Shown here: piece by piece, positions 1 to 9,198 of the stretch
Position numbering within the stretch: the first letter of the stretch is position 1
Layout of the letters: each line of letters opens with the position of its first letter
Origin: Bin5 sp965218625
Lineage (GTDB): Bacteria; Chloroflexota; Anaerolineae; Caldilineales; Caldilineaceae
Assembly: GCA_965218625.1 (NCBI GenBank)
Contig: CBDCLG010000015.1
Span: 186,001 to 250,000 of the forward strand
Reading direction: 5' to 3'
DNA length: 64,000 nt
The notes under the pieces: model-generated
Seen by the model: only the letters and a program-made list of their open reading frames with translations
The model's database searches: none
Told to the model about the DNA's origin: nothing
Position numbers and translations under genes: made by a program

Positions 1-72
1 ACCATTTCATGCTGCCCGATTCTGTCGATAGCTTACGAGTTCGATGCCCTGAGGGAGAAATCCCGGAATCGA

Positions 73-1140
73 CTACGCAGAGTGGTCCCTGTGAGATAGT
101 TGAAGCGCGCGTGGTTTCTTTCGACTGTTTTCGATAATGAAATCTCTGGCAGTTTCTATCCAAAGGGGATGCGTGTTCAGACTCTCTACAAGCTGCAGGT
201 CTTCTCCTCCCTGCCCCATGAAAAACTCGTGATATTCCTCGCCTACTTCGATCGTTGTTTCCAGGCAGTCGGCGACAAAGGAAGGGGAAAAGGCCAGAAT
301 CCTTTTCACACCTCTTGCTGCGAGCGTCTCCAGGACATTATCTGTATAGGGTTGGATCCAGGGATCTTTTCCCAGCCTTGACTGGAAGCTGACAGTGTAA
401 TCCCTCTCATCCAGGTCTAGCGCTTCCGACAGGAGACGGGACGTAGCAAAACACTGAGCGCGATAACAGAGATTGTTTCTGGCGTGGATAGTATCACAGC
501 AGCTGTCGGCGCCTAAGCAGTCGGGAATCCCCTTTGTGAGCTGGCGCACAGGCAACCCATGAAATGTGAAGAGAACATGGTCAAAACTGCCCTGAACGAA
601 CTGTCGCTCTCCAAGGCAGGCTAAAGTCCGGATCATTTTGGGATGATCGAAGAAGCTGTCGATGAATCGAATCTTGGGAATTTCCGGCCACTTGTGGACG
701 ACCTGCATCACTTTCTCATGGACTGAACCCACAGTCGCCGAGGCGTATTGGGGAAAGAGTGGAAAGACAATGATGCTTGACGTGCGCTGCTGTTGCAGCG
801 TTTCCAACGCCGAATCGATGCTGGGATTCTGATATCGCATTGCCAATGCAACAATGAATTCGTCTCCCAGCTTGTGCTGCATCTGTTCTTTGAACTTGCA
901 GCTGTGGTACATCAGCGGCGACCCCTCTTCCGACCATATTTTCCGGTATTCTTTGGCGGATTTCGGCGCGCGAAAAGGAGCTATTATCAGATTTACCAGC
1001 AGAAGCCTGCGCCAGTAAGGAATGTCGATGATGCGCCCATCCATGAGAAACTGACGCAGGTAACTCCAAACGTCAACTGTTTCGGGGCTGTCAGGTGTGC
1101 CGACATTGACCAAAAGTACTCCAGTCTTCGATCTCTCCAT
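73..1140 (-). CDS. hemH: Ferrochelatase
   Basis: Inserts Fe2+ into protoporphyrin IX (or coproporphyrin III), the last metal-insertion step of heme synthesis. The 355-residue protein opens with the family signature GVLLVNVGTP and carries the catalytic histidine at about residue 194 (FTFHGLP). The C-terminal block FSPSFVADCLETTIEVGEEY holds the conserved acidic residues opposite that histidine. A Cys-rich stretch (DCLGADSCCD, NNLCYRAQC) could bind a [2Fe-2S] cluster as in some bacterial ferrochelatases; that part is inference. An in-frame upstream extension to 1248 exists, but family homology starts at the ATG at 1140 (MERSKTG). No other heme gene lies nearby. Last gene of a minus-strand series that begins at 8.9 kb. 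Confidence 0.93.
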   Translation of the reverse strand: MERSKTGVLLVNVGTPDSPETVDVWSYLRQFLMDGRIIDIPYWRRLLLVNLIIAPFRAPKSAKEYRKIWSEEGSPLMYHSCKFKEQMQHKLGDEFIVALAMRYQNPSIDSALETLQQQRTSSIIVFPLFPQYASATVGSVHEKVMQVVHKWPEIPKIRFIDSFFDHPKMIRTLACLGERQFVQGSFDHVLFTFHGLPVRQLTKGIPDCLGADSCCDTIHARNNLCYRAQCFATSRLLSEALDLDERDYTVSFQSRLGKDPWIQPYTDNVLETLAARGVKRILAFSPSFVADCLETTIEVGEEYHEFFMGQGGEDLQLVESLNTHPLWIETARDFIIENSRKKPRALQLSHRDHSA

Positions 1141-1244
1141 CGCTTTCCATCGCTCTAAGTCGGGTGAGACGGTATTGTTTTTCTCTGTCCACGAGGGCGC
1201 GCCAAGCCGGGTCGGTCCAACTCCTGGTAGCGCCGCTCCAGGTA

Positions 1245-2078
1245 TCAAAATTTCTTGGCAGCCGCGATCTCGGCGTGCTCCGCCAGGTAGGGAACGTCCT
1301 TACGGTCCCAGGAGGCGCGCCCTTCGACGGCGTGAATGCCCATCAGCTGGCGGCGGTGCGGGGTATCGGCCCAGTCGACAATGCGCTGAGGAGGAGGCGT
1401 GCTGCCCCACTTTTTGACCCAGAATGGCATGTAGCCGTAGATGAGAATACGGCGGTCGCGCCGGCTGGTATTGGCCAGCCCCGAGTGCCAGCAAAGAACG
1501 TTCCAGATGATGGCTGAGCCGGCCTTGCCGACGATCTTCTTCAGGCCCGGCATCTGCTCCAGAGTCTCGCCGACGAACTCTGTCCGGGATGGGTTTTCAT
1601 CCCGCTTATGGCTGCCGGGCACAAGACTGAAGCAGCCCATGTCCGGCGATTGATCGTCGAGGAAGTAGAAGACTTTCGCTTTAAGCATGAATTGCGGATG
1701 CCGCCAGGCCGGCCAGTCGCGATGCCAGCCGGTATGGGCATTTGTGCCGGAGTGATGGCAGTGAGCCACCATCTCCATCGTCTGCACGTCCGGGCCGACA
1801 ACCTCTTTCAGAATGGGTAGCACGAGCGGGTTCTCGGCGATGTCCAAGAAGAGGGAGTCGTATTGGTGGATGTCGCCCATGGTGTGCGCGTCCGGGCCGT
1901 TGCCGTAGCCGCCCTTGTAGGCGCCGTTGCGCACGGACTCGGACCACGCCGGCTCGGTCTGATTTTGAATGGCCGCGTAGGCGGCCCGAACGCGGTCCAA
2001 ACCGAAGGGTTCGAGCGCGTTTTCGATGATCAGATAGCCCTGTTCGTCGATCTGTTCCCGCAGCTCTGAAGTTAGCAA
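1245..2078 (-). CDS. Phytanoyl-CoA dioxygenase (PhyH) family protein
   Basis: Fe(II)/2-oxoglutarate-dependent dioxygenase fold, 277 residues. The facial triad is visible: H119-R-D121 in GWHRDW and a distal His near residue 198 in LCWHSGLANTS, followed by an Arg-rich strand (SRRDRRILIYGY) that would bind the 2-oxoglutarate carboxylate. The start is a TTG at 2078, chosen because an AGGAGG Shine-Dalgarno sits 6 bases upstream; no ATG fits better. The substrate cannot be read from sequence; such paralogues are numerous in Chloroflexota and typically hydroxylate small molecules. A second PhyH member lies at 20.7 kb. Confidence 0.85.
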   Translation of the reverse strand: MLTSELREQIDEQGYLIIENALEPFGLDRVRAAYAAIQNQTEPAWSESVRNGAYKGGYGNGPDAHTMGDIHQYDSLFLDIAENPLVLPILKEVVGPDVQTMEMVAHCHHSGTNAHTGWHRDWPAWRHPQFMLKAKVFYFLDDQSPDMGCFSLVPGSHKRDENPSRTEFVGETLEQMPGLKKIVGKAGSAIIWNVLCWHSGLANTSRRDRRILIYGYMPFWVKKWGSTPPPQRIVDWADTPHRRQLMGIHAVEGRASWDRKDVPYLAEHAEIAAAKKF

Positions 2079-2190
2079 CTGTACCTCCTCACGAAAGGGG
2101 CGGGTGGTCCCGGCACGGCCAGGGGCCTGGCAGGACGTGGTTGCCCGGAGCGGTTGGCGGGCGCAGGCACCGGGCGACGGGTCCTACCGG

Positions 2191-3441
2191 TCAGACCGTT
2201 CTCAGGTAGTCGCGAATCAAGAGGGCCGCGGTTGCGCCCTCGCCAGCGGCCGAAGCGACCTGTTTCGTGCTTTCGGCGCGCGCGTCTCCGGCGGCAAAGA
2301 GACCGGGGACACTCGACTCCAGTGCGGCTGGGTCCCGGTCTACAAAGAGAGGCGGGCACTCGTCCGATTCGTGGGTAAGGTTATGCCCGGTTTCGATGAA
2401 GCCCCACCTGTTAAGGCGCACGCCGGTCCCCTCCAGGAAGCCCGTATTTGGCTGGAGACCGATAAAGACGAAGGCGCCTTCGGCCGCCATCTCCGTCTCG
2501 GCCCCGGTGCGGTTGTTCCGCAGCCGCAGGCCGTTCAGTTGTGCCCTGGCCCCGAGAAACTCCTGCACCTCCGTGTTCCATTTCACCCCGATCTGCCCAT
2601 TGGTCAGCACCGACTCCTGGACGACCTGGCTGGCGGTCAGCTCGGGGCCGCGTACCAGGATGGTCACCCTGTCGGCGAATTTGGTCAGCAGCAAACTCTC
2701 CTCCGCCGCGCTGTTGCCGCCACCGACGACGACCACCTCCTTTCCTCGATAGAAAGGCCCGTCGCAGGTGGCACAGAAGTGAACGCCGGCGCCGAGATAA
2801 TCGTTTTCGCCGGGCACATTCAGTCGGCGGTAGCGGCTGCCGGTGGCGATCAGGACTGCCTGGGCACTGTACTCATCGCCGGCGGCGGTTTCGACGCGGT
2901 GATAATTGTCCTGGCGATGTATTGTGGCGACATCCTGGGCTTGCAGCAGTTCAACGCCGAACCGTTCGGCCTGGGCCCGCAGCCTCTGAGCAAAGTCAAA
3001 GCCATCGACGCCATCCGGGAATCCGGGCAGGTTATCCAGTTTTTCGGTGGTCGCGGCCTGGCCGCCAAAGGCGGCGCGCTCGATGATGAGGATGTCGACA
3101 CCTTCGCGGGCCAGGTACAGCGCCGCGGTCAGGCCGGCAGGGCCGCCGCCGACAACGATTACCGGGTAGTGTTGGCGGCTGGCCGTTGTTTTCAGACCCA
3201 GTGTCGCGGCCAGTTCGGCGTTGCTCGGCTCTACCAATAGGGAGCCGTCGGCGAAGACGAGCGTGGGGATGACCCGTCTTCCGTCGTTCAGCTCGATGAC
3301 GCGGCGCTCGGCATCCGCGTCCTCTTCGATATTCACCCAGGCGTATGGAATCTGATGTTCGCCGAGGAACTGTTTGCTGCGGCGGCAGTCCGGGCACCAA
3401 AAGGCGCCGTAGACAACGATGTCGGTCGATAAATCGGGCAT
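2191..3441 (-). CDS. Glutaredoxin-like / thioredoxin reductase fusion
   Basis: Flavin-dependent disulfide reductase, 416 residues. Residues 1-80 form a glutaredoxin-like domain with CPDC (C16, C19) and a cis-Pro motif (RRVIPTLVF). From about residue 93 a low-molecular-weight thioredoxin reductase follows: FAD-binding VVGGGPAG, redox-active CATC (C223, C226), NAD(P)H-binding VVVGGGNSAAE and the terminal FAD motif GLFAAGDAR. Electrons likely pass from NAD(P)H through FAD and CATC to the fused CPDC domain. The ATG at 3441 is preferred over the longer reading frame because AAGGAA lies just upstream. A roughly 25-residue insert carrying a Cys (SDECPPLFVDRD) precedes the terminal FAD motif. Confidence 0.88.
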   Translation of the reverse strand: MPDLSTDIVVYGAFWCPDCRRSKQFLGEHQIPYAWVNIEEDADAERRVIELNDGRRVIPTLVFADGSLLVEPSNAELAATLGLKTTASRQHYPVIVVGGGPAGLTAALYLAREGVDILIIERAAFGGQAATTEKLDNLPGFPDGVDGFDFAQRLRAQAERFGVELLQAQDVATIHRQDNYHRVETAAGDEYSAQAVLIATGSRYRRLNVPGENDYLGAGVHFCATCDGPFYRGKEVVVVGGGNSAAEESLLLTKFADRVTILVRGPELTASQVVQESVLTNGQIGVKWNTEVQEFLGARAQLNGLRLRNNRTGAETEMAAEGAFVFIGLQPNTGFLEGTGVRLNRWGFIETGHNLTHESDECPPLFVDRDPAALESSVPGLFAAGDARAESTKQVASAAGEGATAALLIRDYLRTV

Positions 3442-3599
3442 GGAATTCCTTCCAGCCGGCCTTGGCCGGTCCTCTACGTTACCTGCGAGCCGGTTCGCGC
3501 ATCTGTACCGCAACCCGCCGGCGAGTGCGGGTTCGCGCAAGCGGACTTTGCTGTTCGCACTGCGACTGTCCGCATTGTAGCAGTCCGCCCGCGCAGAGG

Positions 3600-4520
3600 T
3601 CAATCGATGAGGAGTTCGGCGATTGCGATGCCGCACTCACCGGCGACAGAGTAGAGCAGATAGACGCGACCATCCTCCTCATAGATGGCCGGATCGCGCA
3701 GCTGTCGCACCGGCTCGTGGACGGCCCCCCGCTGCGAGGCCTCGAGGGGCAGATTGCCGCCTTCGTAATCCTTCTCAGGGTTCAGAACTGAGAACGGCGC
3801 GGACGCCTTCCACGCCATCCAGTCCGGGCGGAGATCAACTGTCGCGCAGAGGATATGCTCAGGGCAATCCCCGGCCCGAGAATAGAGGACATAGAGAATG
3901 TCGCCGCGCACGAGCAGGGCCGTATGCCGCTGGCTGCGGTCAAAGAGGACCGGCCCCGTCTCGAAATCGGTATGCCCGTCGCGGCTGCGGAGCAGGATGC
4001 CGGGCATGCTCAACGCGTACACCCAACTATCGCCTGTTTTTGGAAAGCGGAAGACGCGAAAGTAGCTGGGTCCGAGGATTTCGTCGCCGGAGCTGAAGTT
4101 AAGGCCGTCCTGTGAGAAAGCGAGGAAAGAACGCTGCCCTTCCAGGATGGGAAATCGCCGTCTGAGAGGATCTCTGTCCATCTCTTCGGGACGCACTCTC
4201 GGACCGTGGTAGTACATAAGGATGCGTCGGTCCTCCGCATCAAGATGGAGATCGGGGCTGGCGATGTGGTGGTAGCAGGGCGTCTGCTCCAGCCGGAGCG
4301 TGCCGGGCGCGTGGACAGTCCACGGCCCTGCCAGAGCGTCGGCATAGGCGAGGCGGATGAATGCGCCCTGGTGATGCGCAAAGTAGAGATAGTAGCGGCC
4401 CAGGGGGTCCGGCAGCCAGTCCGGCACGCGCAGTAGCGAGGGCCCGTTGATGTTCGCGCCGATCGATTCGTGCAGCGCAGGCGTGATGATGGGGTTGACA
4501 GCGAAACGATCTGCTCTCAT
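3600..4520 (-). CDS. Five-bladed beta-propeller glycosidase-like protein
   Basis: 306 residues with blades recurring as YYLYFAHH, RILMYYHGP, DILYVLYSRAG and RVYLLYSVAGE, the pattern of the GH43/GH32/GH130 clan of glycosidases and phosphorylases. The repeated aromatic/HH motifs and the terminal RDPAIYEEDGRVYLLYS strand fit the clan, but I cannot assign a GH family or identify all three catalytic acids. There is no signal peptide, so it is probably cytoplasmic. Start ATG at 4520, with only a weak ribosome site. It lies 39 bases downstream of the GT39-type membrane gene on the same strand, probably co-transcribed. Substrate unknown. Confidence 0.6.
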   Translation of the reverse strand: MRADRFAVNPIITPALHESIGANINGPSLLRVPDWLPDPLGRYYLYFAHHQGAFIRLAYADALAGPWTVHAPGTLRLEQTPCYHHIASPDLHLDAEDRRILMYYHGPRVRPEEMDRDPLRRRFPILEGQRSFLAFSQDGLNFSSGDEILGPSYFRVFRFPKTGDSWVYALSMPGILLRSRDGHTDFETGPVLFDRSQRHTALLVRGDILYVLYSRAGDCPEHILCATVDLRPDWMAWKASAPFSVLNPEKDYEGGNLPLEASQRGAVHEPVRQLRDPAIYEEDGRVYLLYSVAGECGIAIAELLID

Positions 4521-4559
4521 CGTTCAATTGATGGGACCGTACAGGAAGCAAGCGCCGGA

Positions 4560-6497
4560 TCAGGGGCCACTTGGTTGGAAGACTCCTTTCTCAAAACTGT
4601 AAGGTCCTGTTTGCGCCTGTTCAGCGAACTGGCCGTCCTGTGAGATTGGAATGCGGCGGCTGGTGTCGAGCCTGTACATGCCGGTCAACAGATGATATTC
4701 GCCATCGGGGATGCCGGCCGGAATCGGCATCAGGTAGTAGTTCAGGATGATGTCGCCTTCCCGCCACTGCGACGGCACGAGCCCGAGGCCGTCGACCTGG
4801 GTGACCTTTTCGCCGTCGCCATCAACCAGATGATTGAAGACTTTCAATTGATCGGACAGTTCGGACGGCCTCTTGTGGACCCGCCAACAGTTCGTGATGA
4901 TAACGTCTCCGTTATCAGTGGGTTGCAGATGCACGCCTGCAAGCGTCACTTGCCCTTCATAAGCCAGGCCCGACGCAGGTGTTTGCCGGCATTGTTCGAG
5001 CGCGCCTTCGTAGTCCACCTGGTATAGCAACAAGATTCTGCTGTCTCCCTCAAATGAAAACCGTCCGACCAATTGGCTCGCGATTCTCGATTCGATTTCC
5101 TGAATAATCACGTTGTCTTCAACTCTGATAATCAGAACTGTGGGTTGCCGGCGGATGGCCACTGACTCCGATTCGCGCGAGAGGGAATCTCGTACATGAT
5201 ACTGATCGCGCAATGTATAGCGCAACACTGCCGAAAGGTGATGGTAAAGGTTGACCAGATACACGTCACCGGTTACCTGAATGGAATGAACTGCCTCCAC
5301 AATCTCATTGACCCGACCCACATTCATTCCTTCGCCGCTACCGGCAAGACGAAGTGACTGAACGTGGTCGGAGATCCGAATCGAGGCAAGGGCGAGCAGC
5401 CACAGGACGATAACTGTCCAGTACACTTTCAGCGCCAACCTGCCGCGAGCGGTTACTCGGCCAGCCAGACCGGCCAGGTCGCAGAGCAGTATCCCTACCG
5501 CTATGAAGGATGCCGGCCAAATCGTCAGGAGGTAGTAGATGTGCAGTTGGCCGCCTGGTCGAAACATAAACACAGAAGGCGCCGAAACCGCAGCAAGGCC
5601 GATCACGATGTGATTCCAGTTGCGGTCATCCAATCGAGGCCTTCTTATCAAAGAGGCGAACATGTAGATCACCGCTGCTGCCGCCAAGACTTGCATAAGA
5701 CCAGCTGCGAAAAATCCTGAATCTGCGTTGCCCGCGACGAGATCTAGCATCCCTCTCCAGGAACGAAGATCAAACCTGTTGTTTGACAGCACAGAAGGCA
5801 ATCTGTTCCAACTATCTCCGGTGTCGCTGAGAATTATTGGGGCGAAAGTTGCCAGAAAAAGCAGGCAGCCGATAAGGAGTTTGATTATATTGTCACGGTT
5901 GACACCGGCGATGAGCGCGATGGCCATAACGGGAAAGAGCGCGGCCGCGGAGAAATGAATTTGGATCGCTATTGCCCATATGAGCATGGCGGCAACACCC
6001 CACCAGGGACGCCGACCCTTCCGATACAGGAACAGACAGAACAGGATTGCAATTGTGAATATTGAAAGGACATTCTGGGCCCAAATCTTGCGCGAAAAGT
6101 TAACCGCCCAAGGATTCAAGGCATAGAGAGAGGTCGCAATGACCGCAGGGCCAAGGCCAAACCAGCATCGCGCCAAGACATAGCAGCCGCCCACCGCCAG
6201 TGTGTTGAGAAGAGCGACAAATCCTGTTGCCCAGAGAGGACTTGAACTGAAAAGCAGTGGAATCGTCAACAGATAAGGAAAGGCCGCCGAATTAACAATA
6301 CCGACGGAGGAGGGAAGACCTCTTGCCGTAAAGGGGTCCTTCTCCAAAATGTCGGCCGCCAATTCGAGGGCGCGAGCTTCGTCGAAATTAAAGGAGGCAA
6401 GCTCAAGGCGGGCAAAGCGCATATAGCCCGCCAGCGCAATTAAGGTTGTAGCCAGGACGAAATCGACTGACAAAAAGAAACGAAGTCTTTGAGCCAT
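4560..6497 (-). CDS. GT39/ArnT-like membrane glycosyltransferase
   Basis: 645 residues: a polytopic N-terminal region with about ten hydrophobic helices (residues 10-430) and a soluble C-terminal part of about 200 residues. The acidic motif FDEAR in the first extracytoplasmic loop (near residue 38) matches the catalytic Asp-Glu of GT-C glycosyltransferases that use polyprenyl-phosphate sugars (PMT/ArnT families). Expected to transfer a sugar at the outer face of the cytoplasmic membrane. The acceptor is unknown; the C-terminal domain is probably a beta-rich extracytoplasmic module. Start ATG at 6497. The downstream beta-propeller gene is the likely operon partner. Confidence 0.7.
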   Translation of the reverse strand: MAQRLRFFLSVDFVLATTLIALAGYMRFARLELASFNFDEARALELAADILEKDPFTARGLPSSVGIVNSAAFPYLLTIPLLFSSSPLWATGFVALLNTLAVGGCYVLARCWFGLGPAVIATSLYALNPWAVNFSRKIWAQNVLSIFTIAILFCLFLYRKGRRPWWGVAAMLIWAIAIQIHFSAAALFPVMAIALIAGVNRDNIIKLLIGCLLFLATFAPIILSDTGDSWNRLPSVLSNNRFDLRSWRGMLDLVAGNADSGFFAAGLMQVLAAAAVIYMFASLIRRPRLDDRNWNHIVIGLAAVSAPSVFMFRPGGQLHIYYLLTIWPASFIAVGILLCDLAGLAGRVTARGRLALKVYWTVIVLWLLALASIRISDHVQSLRLAGSGEGMNVGRVNEIVEAVHSIQVTGDVYLVNLYHHLSAVLRYTLRDQYHVRDSLSRESESVAIRRQPTVLIIRVEDNVIIQEIESRIASQLVGRFSFEGDSRILLLYQVDYEGALEQCRQTPASGLAYEGQVTLAGVHLQPTDNGDVIITNCWRVHKRPSELSDQLKVFNHLVDGDGEKVTQVDGLGLVPSQWREGDIILNYYLMPIPAGIPDGEYHLLTGMYRLDTSRRIPISQDGQFAEQAQTGPYSFEKGVFQPSGP

Positions 6498-6637
6498 GGG
6501 CTACCGTCTGTTGGGCAAGGGTGAAATCAGCGAAAGAACGGCTGTTGGCCAGGCCACGTCCTGGCCGACACGGTGCGCGGCAGGACGCGTTCTCTCTGCA
6601 CCTGACAAATGGTTGGCTGTGCTACGCTCGCATCCGC

Positions 6638-8899
6638 TCAGATTGCGCCGGGATAAGGATACTCATACCAGTCGAGCAGGCCGAGGGGTGCGGCCGCGCC
6701 GGCGTAGAGGATAAGCGACGTGTATTTGTCAGCGAAGATACGGCCGCCCCCGACCCCGGCAATGACCGCGCCGGACGGATCGGCAAATTTAGGGCCTCCT
6801 TGCCTGCCTTCGAGATTGGCCGTCAACGCAGCGAATGTATTGGCTGCGACGCGAAGATAGCGCTCGTCGCCGGTGATTCGCCAGGCATAGGTCAGTGCCT
6901 CCATGACGTGGGGTGTGGGTGCGGAGGTCTGGAGCGAGGGAAGTTCCTTGTAGTAGAAGACGCCGTCAGGTCCGAGACAGTGCTCGATCAGATCGTCCAT
7001 CACCGCCACGATCAACCGTTTCACGCGCTCGTCGTCTTCGATCAGAAGGTAGCGGGCAAAGGAGTTAACGGTCAGGGAGATCATAAAGGGAACGCGCGGC
7101 ATCGTGTGGCTGGTGTAGGGCGCCAGCAGCGCACCCAACTGGTCGTGCCAGTCCAGGAACATCTCAACCAGGCGCTGGGCTTCGTCGCGCCAGCGCTGCT
7201 CGCCAGTCCCCAGCCAGAGGCCGACATAGGCGCGAATGGCCCATCCTCCCTCGCGCACCGTTGCTTCACCCGGCTGCTTCATGCTCGGCAGCTCCATGTG
7301 ACGCAGGATGTTCTCGCCGACCGAGATCGCCACGTCCAGGCTCTCGCGCCGACCGGTGAGGAAATAGTAGTCCAGGAAGCCTTCGGTCCATTCATGCGAC
7401 GGCGTACATCTGCCCGTGGCGTGATAACGGGTGTGGATACGCAGCCCGCCATCGATCAGCGGGTCCGGATGATGGTGGCAGAAGTCCACGTCGAGCCAGT
7501 GGCGGGCGGAAACGAGCGCCGAATCGAGGGCGCGGCGCTGGCCGGTGAGCGCATAGTAGAGCATGCAGGCGTGCGGGCGGTCGTACTCGTTGTTTACCCA
7601 CACGTTTTCACCCCCGCCCCGACCCTGGTTGGTATAGCCGGAATCGGGCGCGTCGCCGAAGTGCATCATGCCCAGCGCTTTGGGGCGTCCGTCGTGGAGA
7701 TTGTTCAGGTCGGTGAACAGACGCCGCGGCAGCTCTTCGGGAAAGAAGGTCTCAATCCAGGGATTGTTGTCGCGGTACCATTCGACCGCAAGCGAAGGCC
7801 GGTCAGGCAGCTGAAACTGCAAGCTGCGCTGGCTCAGGTCGTCAAGAGGCGTATCCGGTCCATGAAAATGGAGCTGTATGCGGTGCGTCTTCGCCATCCC
7901 TTGCAGGACCGGCGCCGGCGGCTCTCCTGTAGGATAAAGCAAGCAGGCGATGCCCTCACTATGGCCGTGCAGCCCCTTGGGAAAGTTCTGATGGGCCTGG
8001 TGGATGGAAAGACAGAGTCCTCCCTGCCCGTCGCGCCAGTCGCACCAGAAGTCGCCGTAGTAGGAGTCGATGAAATGCTCGTTTGATTGATAGAGCATCG
8101 TGTCCGTATCCAATGTCTGCGAGACTTCGCTGTCGCTCTGCTCGACGGCCGTGCGGTACCACCCTTCCCCCAGGGCAAGCTGGGGCTTGGCTGCGCCATC
8201 GCCGCCCGCAGCGAAATCCAGGCGCAGACCCTGCAGCGTAACCTGCTCCAGGTCGAGCGTGTGCAGGAACTGGTGCTCGACTTCGATGTATGGCTTGCCG
8301 GCGTACGCGGTGATGCGGCCGCGCAGCGCCAGAAACTGGCTGCCATCCGCCCGCAGGTGACGCCCGCGCACAAGAATGACAGCGCGCAGCGATCCCGCTT
8401 CCTCTACTTCCAGCTCAACTGCGCCGCGGCTGCTGTCGGCCGCGCCGGCGTCGGTCTCCATCTGAAAGCCGGCGAAGGGCGCGGGCCAACTGTGAGCGCC
8501 TTCCAGGACCACATCCTGCACCGGCAGAAATCCGGCGCGCGGCACGCGAAAGCGTAAGGGCCCGGTGTCGACGACAAGACCGTCCGCGTCCTCCGAAACT
8601 CGCACTGCCTGCTCCGGCTGTGGCGAGGGCGCGCTCTCAGTCCCGGACGCGATGCGAAAGCTTACTGACTTGGAAAGATTGCCGGGCAGGTCTGGCTGGA
8701 AGTGGACCAGCATCCACTTGATGCTGCCATCCGCCCAACGCGCCAGGACGCGTCGCTGAGAGGGCAGGGGCTCGCCCGCATCCTCGATGACTATCCGATC
8801 AACGTCCTGCAGTTTGCCCTCGCCGAAGGGAATGCTGACGGAGACGGGCTCAGCAAGGCGGTCGTACTGGGACAGCTTCTCAAAATAGAGGGTGCTCAC
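6638..8899 (-). CDS. PcRGLX/YetA-like exo-rhamnogalacturonan lyase family protein
   Basis: The N-terminal 90 residues match the RIFT-barrel domain of this family: VSIPFGEGKLQDVDRIVIED, then a Q-R-x-L-A-R-W-A-D-G-S-I-K-W signature. A beta-sandwich region follows, then an (alpha/alpha) toroid-like region from about residue 390 with NEYDRPHACMLYYALTG, SHEWTEGFLDYYFLTG and GGWAIRAYVGLW. Members characterised as exo-type lyases release unsaturated sugars from rhamnogalacturonan; activity here is inferred. No signal peptide, so likely cytoplasmic on imported oligosaccharides. The GTG at 8899 is preferred over a TTG at 8941 because GAGGAG lies 10 bases upstream. Divergent from the sulfatase gene at 9199. 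Confidence 0.72.
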   Translation of the reverse strand: MSTLYFEKLSQYDRLAEPVSVSIPFGEGKLQDVDRIVIEDAGEPLPSQRRVLARWADGSIKWMLVHFQPDLPGNLSKSVSFRIASGTESAPSPQPEQAVRVSEDADGLVVDTGPLRFRVPRAGFLPVQDVVLEGAHSWPAPFAGFQMETDAGAADSSRGAVELEVEEAGSLRAVILVRGRHLRADGSQFLALRGRITAYAGKPYIEVEHQFLHTLDLEQVTLQGLRLDFAAGGDGAAKPQLALGEGWYRTAVEQSDSEVSQTLDTDTMLYQSNEHFIDSYYGDFWCDWRDGQGGLCLSIHQAHQNFPKGLHGHSEGIACLLYPTGEPPAPVLQGMAKTHRIQLHFHGPDTPLDDLSQRSLQFQLPDRPSLAVEWYRDNNPWIETFFPEELPRRLFTDLNNLHDGRPKALGMMHFGDAPDSGYTNQGRGGGENVWVNNEYDRPHACMLYYALTGQRRALDSALVSARHWLDVDFCHHHPDPLIDGGLRIHTRYHATGRCTPSHEWTEGFLDYYFLTGRRESLDVAISVGENILRHMELPSMKQPGEATVREGGWAIRAYVGLWLGTGEQRWRDEAQRLVEMFLDWHDQLGALLAPYTSHTMPRVPFMISLTVNSFARYLLIEDDERVKRLIVAVMDDLIEHCLGPDGVFYYKELPSLQTSAPTPHVMEALTYAWRITGDERYLRVAANTFAALTANLEGRQGGPKFADPSGAVIAGVGGGRIFADKYTSLILYAGAAAPLGLLDWYEYPYPGAI

Positions 8900-9198
8900 T
8901 TTGTCTATTCTCCTCGACGTTGCTTGGCAGACGGGATTCAAGGTTGGAGGCAGCTGCGATACGCAAAATCCTACCAGCAGAGCAAACGCATTGCAAAGCA
9001 GAGCGCAGTCTGCCTGAGAGCATTCCGTTGGGAATGCCCGCAGCGCGCGTGATAGAATGTGCCCGCCGGCAGTTGCAGAACGCCCGGATCGGACTTTCCT
9101 CTGCCAACACAGAGAACGCGAAAACGCCCCTTAATCTGGAGTCAGACCGTCTCCGCGGGCCCCCTTCTCCTCACATTCTTCCAACCGGAGTAAAGCCG

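Noticed and set aside
6521..8086. 521-residue open frame on the plus strand
   Set aside because: Antisense to the exo-lyase-like gene; no motifs or ribosome site.
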